Part shown: in pieces, positions 47,396 to 58,512 of the stretch
How positions within the stretch are numbered: the first letter of the stretch is position 1
How the letters are laid out: each line of letters opens with the position of its first letter
Assembly: GCA_036362985.1 (NCBI GenBank)
Contig: JAYGXS010000001.1
Location: forward strand, 48,655,403 to 48,719,402
Direction of reading: 5' to 3'
Length of the DNA stretch: 64,000 nt
Source of the DNA: Ligula intestinalis
Lineage: Eukaryota; Platyhelminthes; Cestoda; Diphyllobothriidea; Diphyllobothriidae
The notes under the pieces: generated by a model
The model's database searches: none
The model's input: the letters and a program-made list of their open reading frames with translations, nothing else
What the model was told of the DNA's origin: nothing
Translations under genes and position numbers: made by a program

Positions 47396-48716
47396 GTAAG
47401 GCCGAACTTCTAGTACCTTTGGATGACGTTATGGAGGCATGATCAAGTAATAAAAGGCTGTTTGATATCTAAGAGTTAAACAGCAAAGCAACTGCAGAAA
47501 TACAGCAGTTTGAGACGTCTAATGACACAGCCTTTTCCTTATTTTCTGACATTCAAACGAATTTACATCCGTTTGGGGTATTCATACGTGAGTTTTTTTC
47601 TTTTCATGGCGTTTCATTCTCTTTTTCCTTCCTACTTTATGTAGGTCTCCTGACAAAAAATAACTAGCATGAAGAAGTTTTTTCGATATGTTTTTTTCCT
47701 ATTTTCGGTAGTTCTCTTCCCCTAAAAGAAAATATTGAAAGCGAAGATTTCCTCCTTATGAATTGGTCCCATAGCTGCACATATAATGATCGCTGTTCCT
47801 GTGGGATTTGTGCGCTGACATGCTGGACTTTCTGTTTTTCCAACTCACTGTCTTGAGTGGCACTATTTGACTCTTGGCGCGAACCACCTGTCGCTGTTAA
47901 CAGAAATGGGCGGTCAGATAAGGCAGGTTATGAAGCCCAGTCGCTGGTTACCGTTTGGCCGTCCGTAAAATATGCCCTTTTTAATCCAGCGAACGAAGTT
48001 GCTGCGCATACGCCTTTGCGTTTTTTCCATCTCCATCCTTCTTTGAATATAGTTCTTTTCGCTGTCCTTGAAAGTTGATCATTATTTTTTTTCACCGACT
48101 GTTTAATCTCTTATTTCAATGTTCAGATCTGGAGACTGCTTTCAGTTAGGATCATCGGTGGTCAGTAGAAGTTTTGGATTAAACGATTTGTAGTTTTATC
48201 TCGGCCGAACATTTATCCCCTGTGGACACGAGATTTACAGGTTCCAGAAGAACATATAAAGCTGCTGGAAATAAAGTTCAGCTCATATAGTCCATAAACG
48301 GTTGGTGTATGCACCGTCACGCCGTTCTCGTTTGGCATGTAGCCCAAATTTGTCAGCATTAGGCACGGCCTGTGGTCAGACACATTAATCTGAGCGAACA
48401 GGAGTACAGACACCACGCTCTGACGATGGAAGCGAGCGTGCTTTTGAAACCTCAGCCAAAATACACTTTGGTCTCAGAAATCGTCTCTTATTCTTCCTCT
48501 TCCGGGCATGATGAAAGAAACTTTCACGTCAACATGGTGTCTCTTATGGGCAACAGTCGGCACGTTAACTCATGCAAACCTTCAGTCAAAAAATCACCTT
48601 ACCTGATCTTAATTTGAATTTAGAAATCCTGTTTATCCGATTTGTTCACTAATACTACTAGACAGCCTATACTTTTTGATTAATTGTACCTTATTGCCAT
48701 ATTTTCTCACGACTAG

Positions 48717-48967
48717 TCCATGATCCAATACCGCGCCTATCCCTTCCTGAACGGCATTACGGAACCCCAAAGCTCCTTCTCATCATCGGGCTACGACGAG
48801 GCAAGCCATTTGTGTCTTCTACAGCGTGGCTTGCATGCAGAACTGGCAAGTCAACTTCCCGAAGGTGATCAGCGTCCAGTCGAGCACCTAGTTTTTGTCG
48901 TGCATGGAATCGGCTCCATCTTCAACCTTCGCGGTGAAGGCCTTGTTGACTGTGTCAACGATATGCG
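48717..48967 (+). CDS. Phospholipase exon 5, VVHGIG segment
   Basis: The acceptor GACTAG|TCC at 48716 is in phase 0 and the donor GCG|GTTAGT at 48967 is in phase 2. It encodes 'SMIQYRAYPFLNG', an insert of about 35 residues, 'PVEHLVFVVHGIGSIFNL', and 'RGEGLVDCVNDMR'. The HLVFVVHGIG strand-turn is the hallmark start of the alpha/beta-hydrolase core in PA-PLA1 proteins. Confidence 0.95.
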
Positions 48968-50039
48968 GTTAGTTCCGTTGTTATCCACTACTACTGTATT
49001 TCTAAATTAAATGTCAAATTGGAAATTTGTTTTCTCAGGCTTAGTACCCACACGAGCCTATGAAGGACTATTGCCATGTCCTAGCATTGATAAAAACGTT
49101 ACTGTCCTCAACGTTCTATGCTAGTTCACTGTTTAAAAGGCCTAATTTCGCCGCATAAAGTTCTCTACAATATCCATTCCTCAATATCTAGTGTGAAATG
49201 ACCCATACAGGAACAACAATACATCTTCATTTCGTCGTTCCGTCCTTCTTAAGTACAGTGATTACAATAAATCTAGTAAAACTGCTCGATTTCAGGACTT
49301 TGTCGAAGTCAGTCAACAGAAAGGCGTTTAACTATAGGAGGTAATAAAGGGACGAATCTGTTGTACACCTTTACTTAACTTCCTAACAGTTAAACTCATA
49401 ACACAAACGTCGACTCAAGACCCCGGACCGTAACGATTTCGGAAATTATTTGTTGAGAACTGCAGGGCCTAGACGACACGTTTTTGATTTATGATATCTT
49501 TGAGTAAATATTCCCCAGCTGCATTGAAGTGCCTTTCTCAGAATGCTGATTTTGACGCCAGTTTTTGTTGTCATGCCTGGCTCATCTCTGCGCATGATGC
49601 TGATACATTGGGCGCAGGTTAATATTTCTGGCGGCAAGCAGTAACTCTTTATTGGTAAGATCAACATGTCCCGCCGGGCTACACAGACCAAGACCCCAGT
49701 CGTCTAAAAATCAAATTGAACCTATATTTGTCGAACGTTTCATGGCGGCTGTGTGAATAAATGATTTCTTGCCACTGCCAACTTCAAAGGCGGACTTTCC
49801 AACCTACCCCTGCGGCTTTTCAGTTCTACGTTCCAAGATCGTGCTGGAAGGTGACGAGAGAATCCTCGTTAGGTAACAGTCACTGCCCACTACGACATAA
49901 TATTATTATACATTACGACCATTTCCTACAGAGCCCATTTAAATGTTTAGTGTCTGGTAAAACCTGCACGTTTTATCCTTGCATGGTTCAGTTTCGTTTA
50001 TTCGTCATAGGCAAGTGTCTGCTTTTTTGCTGATGATTC

Positions 50040-50175
50040 AGGTTGGACACGAATATGATTACCTCCGTACCACAGGTGGCCTAACGCTAAATTCCGGGAG
50101 GGTTACCCATTTCGGTGTCCTCATTTTAACCCGAATCTTAATCCAAACCCTAACGATAACCCAACTAAAGGCAGT
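50040..50175 (+). repeat. Degenerate CCCTAA-like dispersed repeat, copy 1
   Basis: 'gctaaattccgggagggtta' followed by 'aatccaaaccctaacgataa' resembles 56505-56660 ('cctaattccgggaagggtat', 'gaccgtaaccctaattta'). The units are too irregular to be a true telomere array. It lies in intron 5. Confidence 0.45.
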
Positions 50176-51220
50176 TTGATCGTCGAATCCAACGAAGCCT
50201 ACCGTGTTGTCCACAACGGAATGGGTACCGCTACGGGGACTCGCCCCAGTATTAAGCTTCTAGTCGTTGCAGACCCGCGCAGCATCTACTGCACAATTTT
50301 TTTCTCGCCCTCCTGGACCAGGTTCCATAACCAAGTCAAGGAGACTGGAGGCCAGATTGAGCGACGGTGGGTTGCGCGGTGTGAACCTGCGCCTAGGCTT
50401 GCCATTACAGCCCCCTCCCTTCATGTATGATATTTGTTATGATTGCACAACGCTAATGACGCCCGCCATGTGCTGATACGGCATCGTGCTGGCCAAACAA
50501 AACACACGCTTTGTCCGTTGTAGGGGCATAAACTGTTATAACGACGGGTTCAGCGTCGTTAATGTTATAATGATGACAGCTGACGTGTGTCATCGTTGAA
50601 TTACGCCTTGTTGAAATCCTCAAGGACACAAGAACACAATTGGAAGGGCGTAACTTTTGGATCCACTGAGGGGCGGGTTTTATTGTTTACAAAACCCGGA
50701 GAAACTGTCTCGGGTGGCTGTGCCGCTGGGTTGATCTTCAGCGTCCTCGTTGTCCTCACTATTCAGTGGGGCTGCAAATCTTTGTGTCCCGCCTCGGGCC
50801 GAGCCCGGCATTGGGAGCGGACTGGCGTCGCCACGCGTCCGCTGTTACAACTCTCTGTGTCATGGGTGGCAGTGGCTTATAAGAGATTGTCTGCGCGTTC
50901 TCTTGTGGCCTGGTTGGCCGCATTGGGATAACGTCACGCGACCAGTTGACCCTCGGGCTTTGTGCCTTGTATACGCTCGTGTGCGTGCGTGCATGCGTCT
51001 AAGGTCATCCTGCGTATAAATTCATCACCTGTTATGCGGCCAGAGTTAATCAACAAAGACATTTTGGCTAGGCTCGATGCCTTAGGAAAGCCTCCAAACG
51101 TTGCTAGCATTTGGTCCGGCTAACATCCTAGCATAAACCACCTACTTCTAAGCGTACTCGCAACCCCAATATCACCCCTCCCCTGGAATTGAGTGCAACC
51201 ACTTAATGGTTGACCATTTA

Positions 51221-51320
51221 CAGTAGTCGCCGGCTATTAAGCCCACGGTTAATAAGCCCACCGCTTATTAAGCCCAATTTGGTCTGGGCCCGAGGTTGGC
51301 TTAATAACCCGCGACTACTG
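51221..51320. mobile_element. 100-bp MITE with CAGTAGTCG ends and TA target site
   Basis: The ends are 'cagtagtcgccggctattaa' and 'ttaataacccgcgactactg', near-perfect inverted repeats, flanked by TA at 51219-51220 and 51321-51322. A TA target duplication with CAGT termini is the signature of Tc1/mariner/pogo-type elements. It has no coding capacity. Related copies lie at 52873-53010 and about 53270-53358. Confidence 0.8.
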
Positions 51321-51668
51321 TATCATCTTGCCCTACCTCAACAGGCCGGTCCACTATCGACCATCGCTGCACATGCCTAGTGATCTACCGTAAGGTTAAC
51401 GGACAGGCCTCGTTTCCGCGGGGTCCTTTTGTCCCGCTTCTCCTCGATAGGATCAGTGAGGTCAAGATATGGGCACCAAACTATCTGACAAATTCAATAG
51501 CTGAATTATACAGCAGAATGTCCCGAAAAAGGAATGATTTCGCTTTAAACTCCGAGCTACGGATCTACCGCTGACAGTTGCCAAACTTGTACTATGATTT
51601 TCTTACTCCGAACTCGTAGGAATTCCACGGTTGGCAGATTATTCATGTTTAGTCTCTTTTTTTGCCAG

Positions 51669-51960
51669 ACGGACTGCCGAGCTTTTATTGACGAGCCACT
51701 TTCCCTCAGCCACCGGGCGAGTCGAATTCCTACCGGTACAGTGGCACTCAGCTCTGCACTCCGAAGCAACTGGCATAAATAATCAGCTGAAGCGTGTCAC
51801 CCTGCGTAGTATCCCAAAGCTACGTCATTACACCAACGACACACTGACTGACATTCTCTTCTACACCAGTCCCAAGTACTGTCAGCACATCACCTACACC
51901 GTGTCATCCTCCATAAAACGCCTCAAGCGTCTCTTTTTGCAGAGGAATCCCAACTTTGCG
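51669..51960 (+). CDS. Phospholipase exon 6, lipase core
   Basis: The acceptor TTTGCCAG|A at 51668 completes the split Arg codon CG|A, and the donor TTTGCG|GTGAGT ends it at 51960 in phase 0. It encodes '[20 protein letters not shown]', '[20 protein letters not shown]', '[20 protein letters not shown]' and '[17 protein letters not shown]'. The [23 protein letters not shown] and FL.RNP.F motifs are strongly conserved in DDHD2/SEC23IP proteins. Splicing here removes the need for a separate small exon. Confidence 0.95.
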
Positions 51961-52872
51961 GTGAGTATTTTATCATACCCCCCCCCTCCTCCTCCGGTCC
52001 TCCTCTACTCTCCTTGTCTCTTCTCCCAACCCGATCAGTGAGATTACGATTGCTTTGTAGGCCACCTTGAACCTGCCGGTGTACGTGGTCCAGTCTCTGC
52101 ATAGGCTTTTTTCCCGGCTGTAGGATTCGTCCCCAATAAGCTAGCTGATCATGAACACTTGGCAACTTTCTGTTTTGAAGGATACCGCTATTAGTAAACC
52201 TCCTCATTGAGGGGGTTGACTTTAATCCTGAGATAGGTAAAGTTTCGTCATGCACTGGCAAAGGTGCAAAACGTCCGCCCACTTTAGTGACACCTTCGGC
52301 GTCGGACCGACTCTTTTCCTAGCATCAAGTCGACGCTGAAGATTTTGCTGGAACTGATTATTTTCTTAACGCTTGTTCCCCATAGAATTAGCTTTGGAGA
52401 TGATCATATCATCTCTCATCTATGTTTTACTCTTGAGACAGGAGAACACTATCAATGTTGCTGGTCCGAGGTTCACTTTCTTACGGAGTGTAACTTTGTT
52501 GTAATTTAGTTAAAATGCAGCCATGATCCAGGCAGACACGAACTTCTCCCTTGCTGCATTACATTTAATAAAATTGAATAAACATTCTTTAGATTAAGCA
52601 GTTTTGTTGGATTGATGTATAGGTGTCATTTATTGACTGCATCCTTCTAAATTCCTTTTCCAAACCGTAATTAAAGCGTGAAAGTGAATATAATTTTTGA
52701 GCACTTGGTGGAATTTTTTGGTACCAGAAGGAAACGAGTCTCTCTTACTTAATTGAAGACGCCAGAATGGCAGAGACGGAGAAAAGGGTAAGATTTTGGA
52801 AATTCACCCTACTTAAAACTGTAAGTAAGCGGTTATTCCCATGGTTAATTTGAAAAGTCAATTTGCCTAATG

Positions 52873-53358
52873 CAGTAGTCGCCGGTTATTAAGCCCACAG
52901 TTAAAAGGCCCAGCCGCGTATTAAGCCCAAATCAGCTTGGGACGGAATTTCACTTAGCAAACTCCGCCGGCTAATAAGCCCACTCGCCGGCTACAAAGCC
53001 CAGTTTGCCTATAGGATAGAGTGAGATTCTCATCTCCCAGCGATTTCTGGTGCCTGGAGAAGGACATCAAAGAGCACTTGTGATTGAAGTTTCCTCCAAA
53101 ACAACTGACACTAGAGCACTTTTTTAAACGTGTCGCAAATCATATTTGTTTTTTTTTGTTGTTACCCAAAATACAGACAAGCAGCATTCTTTTCTTGTAC
53201 GTAACCAAGCTCTACATATTAAACAGTACGTATGTAATGTATAGTGCCTATCCTGCGTTTGCTAATCAAGAACTACGACTCTCCGGTTATTGCGCCCGCC
53301 GCTTATTAAGCCCAATTTGGTCTGGGCCCGAGGTGGGCTTAATAACCAGCGACTACTG
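52873..53358. mobile_element. Composite of CAGTAGTCG elements (one 486-bp element or two pieces)
   Basis: The left end 'cagtagtcgccggttattaa' (52873) and the right end 'ttaataaccagcgactactg' (53358) form inverted repeats over about 26 bp with one mismatch, so they could bound one element. Inside, 53290-53358 matches the right half of the 100-bp MITE at 51221-51320, and 52930-53010 has further 'aagccca' units. The right edge is followed by TA, and the left edge by TG instead of TA. Confidence 0.6.
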
Positions 53359-53447
53359 TATACTGAATTAAGCGGTTATTATACATGCTGGTTTTCAAAG
53401 CACCCCTCTATAGTTCCCTAGCGTTTGTTCTTCACACATTTCTACAG

Positions 53448-54041
53448 GGCACACTGTCGATCATCGGGCACAGCCTGGGCTCGGTTATTGTGTTCGATCT
53501 GCTCTCACACCAGCGTCACTCTGTTGGTTCCAGCTATGGTGGCGGTTCCGGTGAGGAGGAAGAGGATTCGGAACGTCAGTCGGGCTCAGCACAATCAGAT
53601 GATTGGTCGCTTGTCGCTGGAGAAAGAGCCGATGAGGATACCGTGGTGGATAGGCGCGACTCCCCCGATATCATCAATTCAGCAGAGGAGGTGGAGGATT
53701 TGTCAAGAGGTGAACTGGAGAATCTTCGTAGGAGGCTGACTAAAGCAAAACTATCTGATGAGCAGCTCGGACAAGTCCTCAAGGCCGTTGCCAAGACCAA
53801 CCGTCAGCCCACCTTTTCGGCGGGCGTTGGAATGCCCGTGTTTCAGTACCCCCAACTTGGGTTCCCGGTCTCGGCTTGCTTCCTCCTCGGATCACCTTTG
53901 CCCGTATTCCTTACGGCTAGAGGCGTTGACAGACTTCCAAATGACTACCGGCTGCCCACTTGCTCAGCCATGTTCAACATATTTCACCCCTTCGATCCAG
54001 TCGCCTACCGTATGGAGACGATGATTGTGCCCGACTTCAAG
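53448..54041 (+). CDS. Phospholipase exon 7, nucleophile Ser and start of DDHD domain
   Basis: The acceptor TTTCTACAG|GGC at 53447 is in phase 0 and the donor TTCAAG|GTGCTT at 54041 is in phase 0 (weak but workable). It encodes 'GTLSIIGHSLGSVIVFDLLS', with the G-H-S-L-G nucleophile elbow. A linker of about 110 residues follows, rich in Glu, Asp and Ser (GGGSGEEEEDSERQSG). Then comes a short helix and the DDHD start 'PQLGFPVSACFLLGSPLPVF', with 'AMFNIFHPFDPVAYRMETM', where D of HPFDP is one of the domain's conserved residues. In DDHD2/SEC23IP a SAM domain lies in this linker, but none is evident here. Confidence 0.95.
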
Positions 54042-55703
54042 GTGCTTCTCATTAAGTTACTTTATTCCAACTTTGTTATACGCAATTTTGCTGATGTCCC
54101 TTAATAATCTCCTTCACACGCGCGCATATTAAGCATTGTTTCGCAATATCGACCTCAGAGGCCAAAAAGGCTTGAAGCAAACCTTGCAAGCCAGATAGTT
54201 TTTAAAAATCTTGCTCGCCGCATTAATTTATTCGCAAACTTGCTTTTATTTTAGTTTTTCAATGTTACGTATAGCGTCCACGGCAACTTTTTCAAATTAC
54301 GTTGGCATCTCTAGAAAACAGGAACTGACGTATTGTTTAAAATAGTAAGAGTGTTCTTAAATGATCATATTACTCTTTATTGGCCGGCACTCTTATAGCG
54401 AAACCATAGGTTTATGCACCTGGGACGGGAAAAAACAATACTAGGCGCAACTTGCATGAAATTCTAGGTCAAATGACGGGGTAGTTTTATTTCAGATCCA
54501 GAAGTGGTTGTGCAGTTCACTACACAGGCGCATGGTTGACATGCTTATCGACCGAGACTTTACCTTTGATTGGGGACTTCGATCTTCTCTTAGTACAGAA
54601 AATTACCTTTATGATTGAAAAATTGGAGAGGTGTTGTGTCAAAAGTGTCGGTAAAGATCTGTGCCCGTACCGAATTGCACAGCCGCTTTGTGTTTACATA
54701 TGTGCAGTCCCAGCTGTCGTCCGCTTTGACCTGCATAACTACGACAATAATGACCACCAGATTTCTTGATGGAATTTAGTTGATTTTTATGATTATTCAG
54801 GAAGCTATTTTAAATGGTGTCTGTAGAATGCTATGTAATTCCAAACTCAGATTGAACATCAGTGAGTTTTCACATTCCTTTGGTATTGGACTATCTTTTG
54901 GCTAGATTCTCTATGAGCGGAAACGAATTCACCAATTTAAGAGCACTTTTTAATATTAGCTCGACATAAATTAGTTGCAAAAATTATGGGCCTGTCTTCC
55001 TTTATCCCATAGAATGCAACACTGTTTCTGAGTCCGTGTAAAGAGCATCTTCACGCAGCTTAACGCTGGAGCTCTAGAATAACTGCGGATAACGTTAAGG
55101 ATTTTGAAGGTGTTGGTTGCTTTCGTATTCACCTTTTTTAATGGGCTTGCTTTTGAGATGTTCTCATTCACTATCGTCCAGAAATGGCAGCCGGGAGATA
55201 TTATTAAGCAGATTTTGAGAATTCTGAATTATGCTTTATCGGACAGTAATGCAGCGGCGTGGGAAAACCAATTCGTGTTGATTGAAGGCAGTCTCAATAT
55301 GCTCTAACAGCATTAGTTCTATTACCAATTCAAACGTTGAAGGAGCCAGAACTACCATCCCATTCTCCGTGGGCAATAATTCTCGATCTCTACGGCTTTT
55401 TTGTGCAGTTGCTGGGGCGGACCTTCAGGCGCACTCATTCCATTGTTTGATTTTGATGAAGTTTTACTGTGGACTTGTCAATATTTGGCACGAAGCCCAG
55501 CTAAAAGTGTCCCATAAACTCTTGATCAAACATCATTTGTAGGAAGAAAGTGCCACACCACCAATCCGTGGTATATACCAGGCATTGCCCTCTATTCGAT
55601 GCTAGACATTTCGGATAAATCGTGGCTACCGCCACGGTAGTGCACTGTTTTTGCGTGCAAGGCAGAATTTGAATTATACGCCATTTTTTGTCTTATTTGC
55701 CAG
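54042..55703 (+). other. Intron 7; nothing recognised
   Basis: AT-rich, with only short unrelated frames. No repeat pair was identified by eye. Confidence 0.5.
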
Positions 55704-55864
55704 CCATGCGCCGTCCTGATGCCGCACCACAAGGGTCGAAAACGTCTCCACCTGGAGCTGAAGGACAACTTGGCGCGTGTTGGCGCTGACATCAAGTCGC
55801 GTGTCTATGAGTCCTTGCGGTCTACGTGGCGCACCCTGCAGGAGTTCGCCTCTGCACACGTGGT
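55704..55864 (+). CDS. Phospholipase exon 8, DDHD domain (PHHKGRKR)
   Basis: The acceptor TTTGCCAG|CCA at 55703 is in phase 0 and the donor GTGGT|GTAAGT at 55864 is in phase 2. It encodes 'PCAVLMPHHKGRKRLHLELK', 'DNLARVGADIKSRVYESLRS' and 'TWRTLQEFASAHV'. The PHHKGRKR motif contains the conserved His of the DDHD domain and is nearly invariant in the family. Confidence 0.95.
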
Positions 55865-56122
55865 GTAAGTACATGCAGTCGTCTTTTGGCACTGAACTGT
55901 CTGCAATTTTGCCTGCAACCGTAAACATGCCTTTTCTTTATGCTGGTGCTGACGGTTGACAATGCTGGAGTAGGGGCAGTGTCAACATACTCCTTGAGGA
56001 GCATAAGGAGAGCTCGAGTAAGAACTGCTGTTGTTCGACGACCCTATGCAATGAGGACCATTTCTGTCCCGAAAAAGACATAACTGTGATGTTTTAACTC
56101 ACCATACTAACAACCCAAGTCC

Positions 56123-56240
56123 TATCTACAAGGCTCAGACACGTGTTTCCCCGGTATTCTACCGCTGCTTGAGACAGCTGCGAGGGGTCCGGCTCACCAG
56201 TGGATCCCCCCAGCTTTCCCTCTTTGCTTTCTGGTTGATA
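56123..56240 (+). repeat. Family-F repeat arm in intron 8
   Basis: 'ctacaaggctcagacacgtg' then 'tttccccggtatt' and 'gctgcgaggggtccggctca' correspond to the right arm of 41276-41560 read in reverse ('gcagcgaggggttgggctac'). It is single-armed. Confidence 0.5.
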
Positions 56241-56459
56241 TACCGGTTTTTAAAGTCCAGTTTTTAATTTCCTTACAAAATTTATTTTTGGTCGCGGCAT
56301 AAATCAGTATATTTAAGGTCTATGGGCACAGACCGAAATTGTAAGTGTATATTTGGGCTGAAACCCGTCAACCACTGCGTAATATACACTTGCTGCCAAT
56401 ATTATGATAAGGTACAACATCAATATATTCTACTACCTATATGGATCCTAAACAAGGCA

Positions 56460-57080
56460 CGGGCATAGAGGCGCTCCGTCCGAGTAATAAAGGTGACACT
56501 GCACCTAATTCCGGGAAGGGTATATATTTCCGTGGCCATACTTCTAGCATAAATCCAACCCGTATCCCTTCTTTTAGCCCTGGTCCTACTGTAAACCCTT
56601 ACTTCTTATAGTTAGCATTAACCTGACCGTAACCCTAATTTACTTTAACGCTAACCTGAATTCTATTACGACCCGCACCTGGTACTGTTAATTAGCACGA
56701 ACGCTGAATAGCCGACCCCGATACCCAAGGCCCGTAAGCGAGAAGCAGAGAAGACCAGTCGGCCAGAGAGGGCGGGAGCTTGTACTTAGAAAAACGCACT
56801 TTACAGCAAGTCGTTCTCACACAAACGTTGAATGTAGTTAAGGGGAAACTCGAGAGGCATAGCTGAGGCAATGGGCCAACCAGAATTGAGCAGACAAGAC
56901 TGGCCGCAGCGAGGCGCTCGCGAAGCGTTTGTGTATGCGTGACTCATCATGGGAATAGCGGCATTCTCAACCATAAATGCAACGTCAAACTTAATCCTAA
57001 CCATAAACTTGACTCGTTTTTCTCTGGAATATGGCGCAAAGACAACTTTATTGCGGGCACTTCCTGTTCCCATGTCTTGT
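56460..57080 (+). repeat. Dispersed repeat with degenerate CCCTAA units
   Basis: 'cctaattccgggaagggtat' and irregular 'ctaaccc/gtaaccctaattt' units are followed by 'attagcacgaacgctgaata' and 'gaagaccagtcggccagaga'. The last part recurs at about 60380-60510 ('attaacacgaacgccgaacc', 'gaagaccggtcggccagaga'). The first part recurs at 50040-50175. Confidence 0.5.
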
Positions 57081-57688
57081 TGAGGGAGCCGTACAAGTCA
57101 TCACTACCAAGCAAAAAAAACGTATTACGCCATTTTCAATGCAAATCCTCCGAAATCAATTTTCGGCAACTTGGGCTAGCTGACCTATTACCATTTCTAA
57201 TGTTTGTTCCCGTGGCAACGCCTGAAATGATGACCTTACCTGTCAAATAGTCGCTAACCTATCCGCTACGGCTGTCCAACCAGTAGTCCTCATACAGTGC
57301 CGCATAATTTCTGTATTCAATTTCGGTTTCTCTATCGCTGTATTTCGGAAATGTTTTCAATTTCTCAATTAATTTAATTTCAAAGTTAAGATTTTAGGTT
57401 GTTGACTAGGTTGCCCTCGATCTACTGAATGAATATCTCGGTTGCTAGACCTAAATTTTGTTGATTTATGTTAGGACAATTTGGCCAATGTCAGCGACAA
57501 CGTCTACCACCTACAAGTTGTCCATTTTTATTCGGAGTTTTCCTTGCTGAAGTTGGACCTGTTTTATGAGCCACTAAGCATTTTGCGTGTTTGGTGTGTT
57601 AGATGACCTGCTTTTTTGTATTTGTTAAGAGGTCGATCCTGACACGCGTGACAATTTTGATCCCCGTGCCTCTTCTTATCTTTCCCAG

Positions 57689-57914
57689 CACAGCACCTGC
57701 CAACACTGAAGTATCGCCTTCAGGCGAAGTGGAAGAAGACGAATCGGATGCCATAAAGAGGGTTTTGTCACGGCTCACTGGTGGGGAGGATTCAAATGAT
57801 GCCACACTAACGGCAGCTTCCTCGGAATGCGATGAAGGAACGCAGTCACCCGAAGACCCCAGCCTCTTCTCAAGCCAACTGAACCAGGGCAGGCGAATCG
57901 ATTTTGTGCTTCAG
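57689..57914 (+). CDS. Phospholipase exon 9, end of DDHD domain
   Basis: The acceptor TTTCCCAG|C at 57688 completes a split Val codon (GT|C), and the donor CTTCAG|GTATGT ends it at 57914 in phase 0. It encodes an acidic linker 'TAPANTEVSPSGEVEEDESD', a variable stretch, then 'LNQGRRIDFVLQ'. In homologues LN.G.RIDYVLQE is followed by a final segment (about 40 residues) with a conserved CYW. That segment was not found in 57915-60876, so the gene likely continues beyond the window or its last exon has diverged. Confidence 0.92.
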
Positions 57915-58014
57915 GTATGTGGTACTGTAGTAGACGCTGGTTTTGATGGTCCACAGTGCATAGATCTGCATCCCCCTTCCTATCTGTGGTCTTCTTGACT
58001 GTGTCTTGACACCA

Positions 58015-58312
58015 AGCCCGGTCGGGGGAGTGAGACAGAGTGAAGTAGATGCATCGCAAGTATACGCTCATTAAAATCTGGCGGAAGTCACCGTCTCTGC
58101 TCCACTCTGCTGTGGTGCGCACGGTGGACCTCGTCGAAACTGCACGGCACTTACCAGGCTTTCATGAGGACAGCTTGCAGCGTGGGAGGAGGGGAGGTGG
58201 AACAGGGTGTGTGGTAGATGCTTCGAAAGTCTAGTCTCACCGTAATCCAGCGCGTCACCGTCCCTGCACCAGTCTGCTGTAGAGCTCACGGTGGACCTCG
58301 TCGAAACCGACA
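58015..58312. repeat. Tandem duplication, period about 167 bp
   Basis: The string 'cggtggacctcgtcgaaac' occurs at 58122-58140 and at 58289-58307. The upstream parts correspond as well: 'gtagatgcatcgcaagta' / 'gtagatgcttcgaaagtc', and 'caccgtctctgctccactctgctg' / 'caccgtccctgcaccagtctgctg'. It has two copies and is non-coding by all signs. Confidence 0.65.
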
Positions 58313-58512
58313 GTCGAATTGTCGTGGGATTCGTTAACCCCATTATGCAGTCTGACCGACAGCTTATTGTGGCTCGGGAGCAGCCGCACCAAGTAATGAA
58401 TGTGATTGGTGTTTTTTCTAATGCAAAAGTAATGTCTTTTCATGTGTTTTGCGTCTGTCCACTGTATGATCCTCAGGCGACGTGTTTTTTATTCTTTGGT
58501 TACTTCGTTATC

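Larger units (their letters stand above)
36973..57914 (+). other. Gene model: DDHD-domain intracellular phospholipase A1 (DDHD2/SEC23IP-like)
   Basis: Members of the PA-PLA1 family hydrolyse acyl chains of phospholipids or neutral lipids, and act in the cytosol and on early secretory (ER-Golgi) membranes. Nine exons are readable: 36973-37120, 39596-39835, 40848-41148, 47230-47395, 48717-48967, 51669-51960, 53448-54041, 55704-55864 and 57689-57914. All introns are GT-AG and the phases agree at each junction (1,1,2,0,2,0,0,2), giving 793 codons without a stop. Layout by residue: Pro/Ser-rich 1-129, WWE-like about 135-230, VVHGIG at 346-351, nucleophile Ser about 475 in GHSLGS, acidic linker 490-600, DDHD domain about 600-790. 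No SAM domain is obvious in the linker, so DDHD1, DDHD2 and SEC23IP cannot be told apart firmly. The ends are uncertain: exons 1-2 are weakest, and the final exon (usually about 40 residues after the last one read) is missing. Introns are full of repeats. Confidence 0.85.

Noticed and set aside
50522..50580. Short hairpin 'ttataacgac...gtcgttaatgttataa' in intron 5
   Set aside because: Too short and isolated to call an element without other copies.
50587..51019. Open frames of 114 and 89 aa in intron 5
   Set aside because: Overlapping frames in a GC-richer patch, no family resemblance, and they lie inside an intron with well-supported borders.
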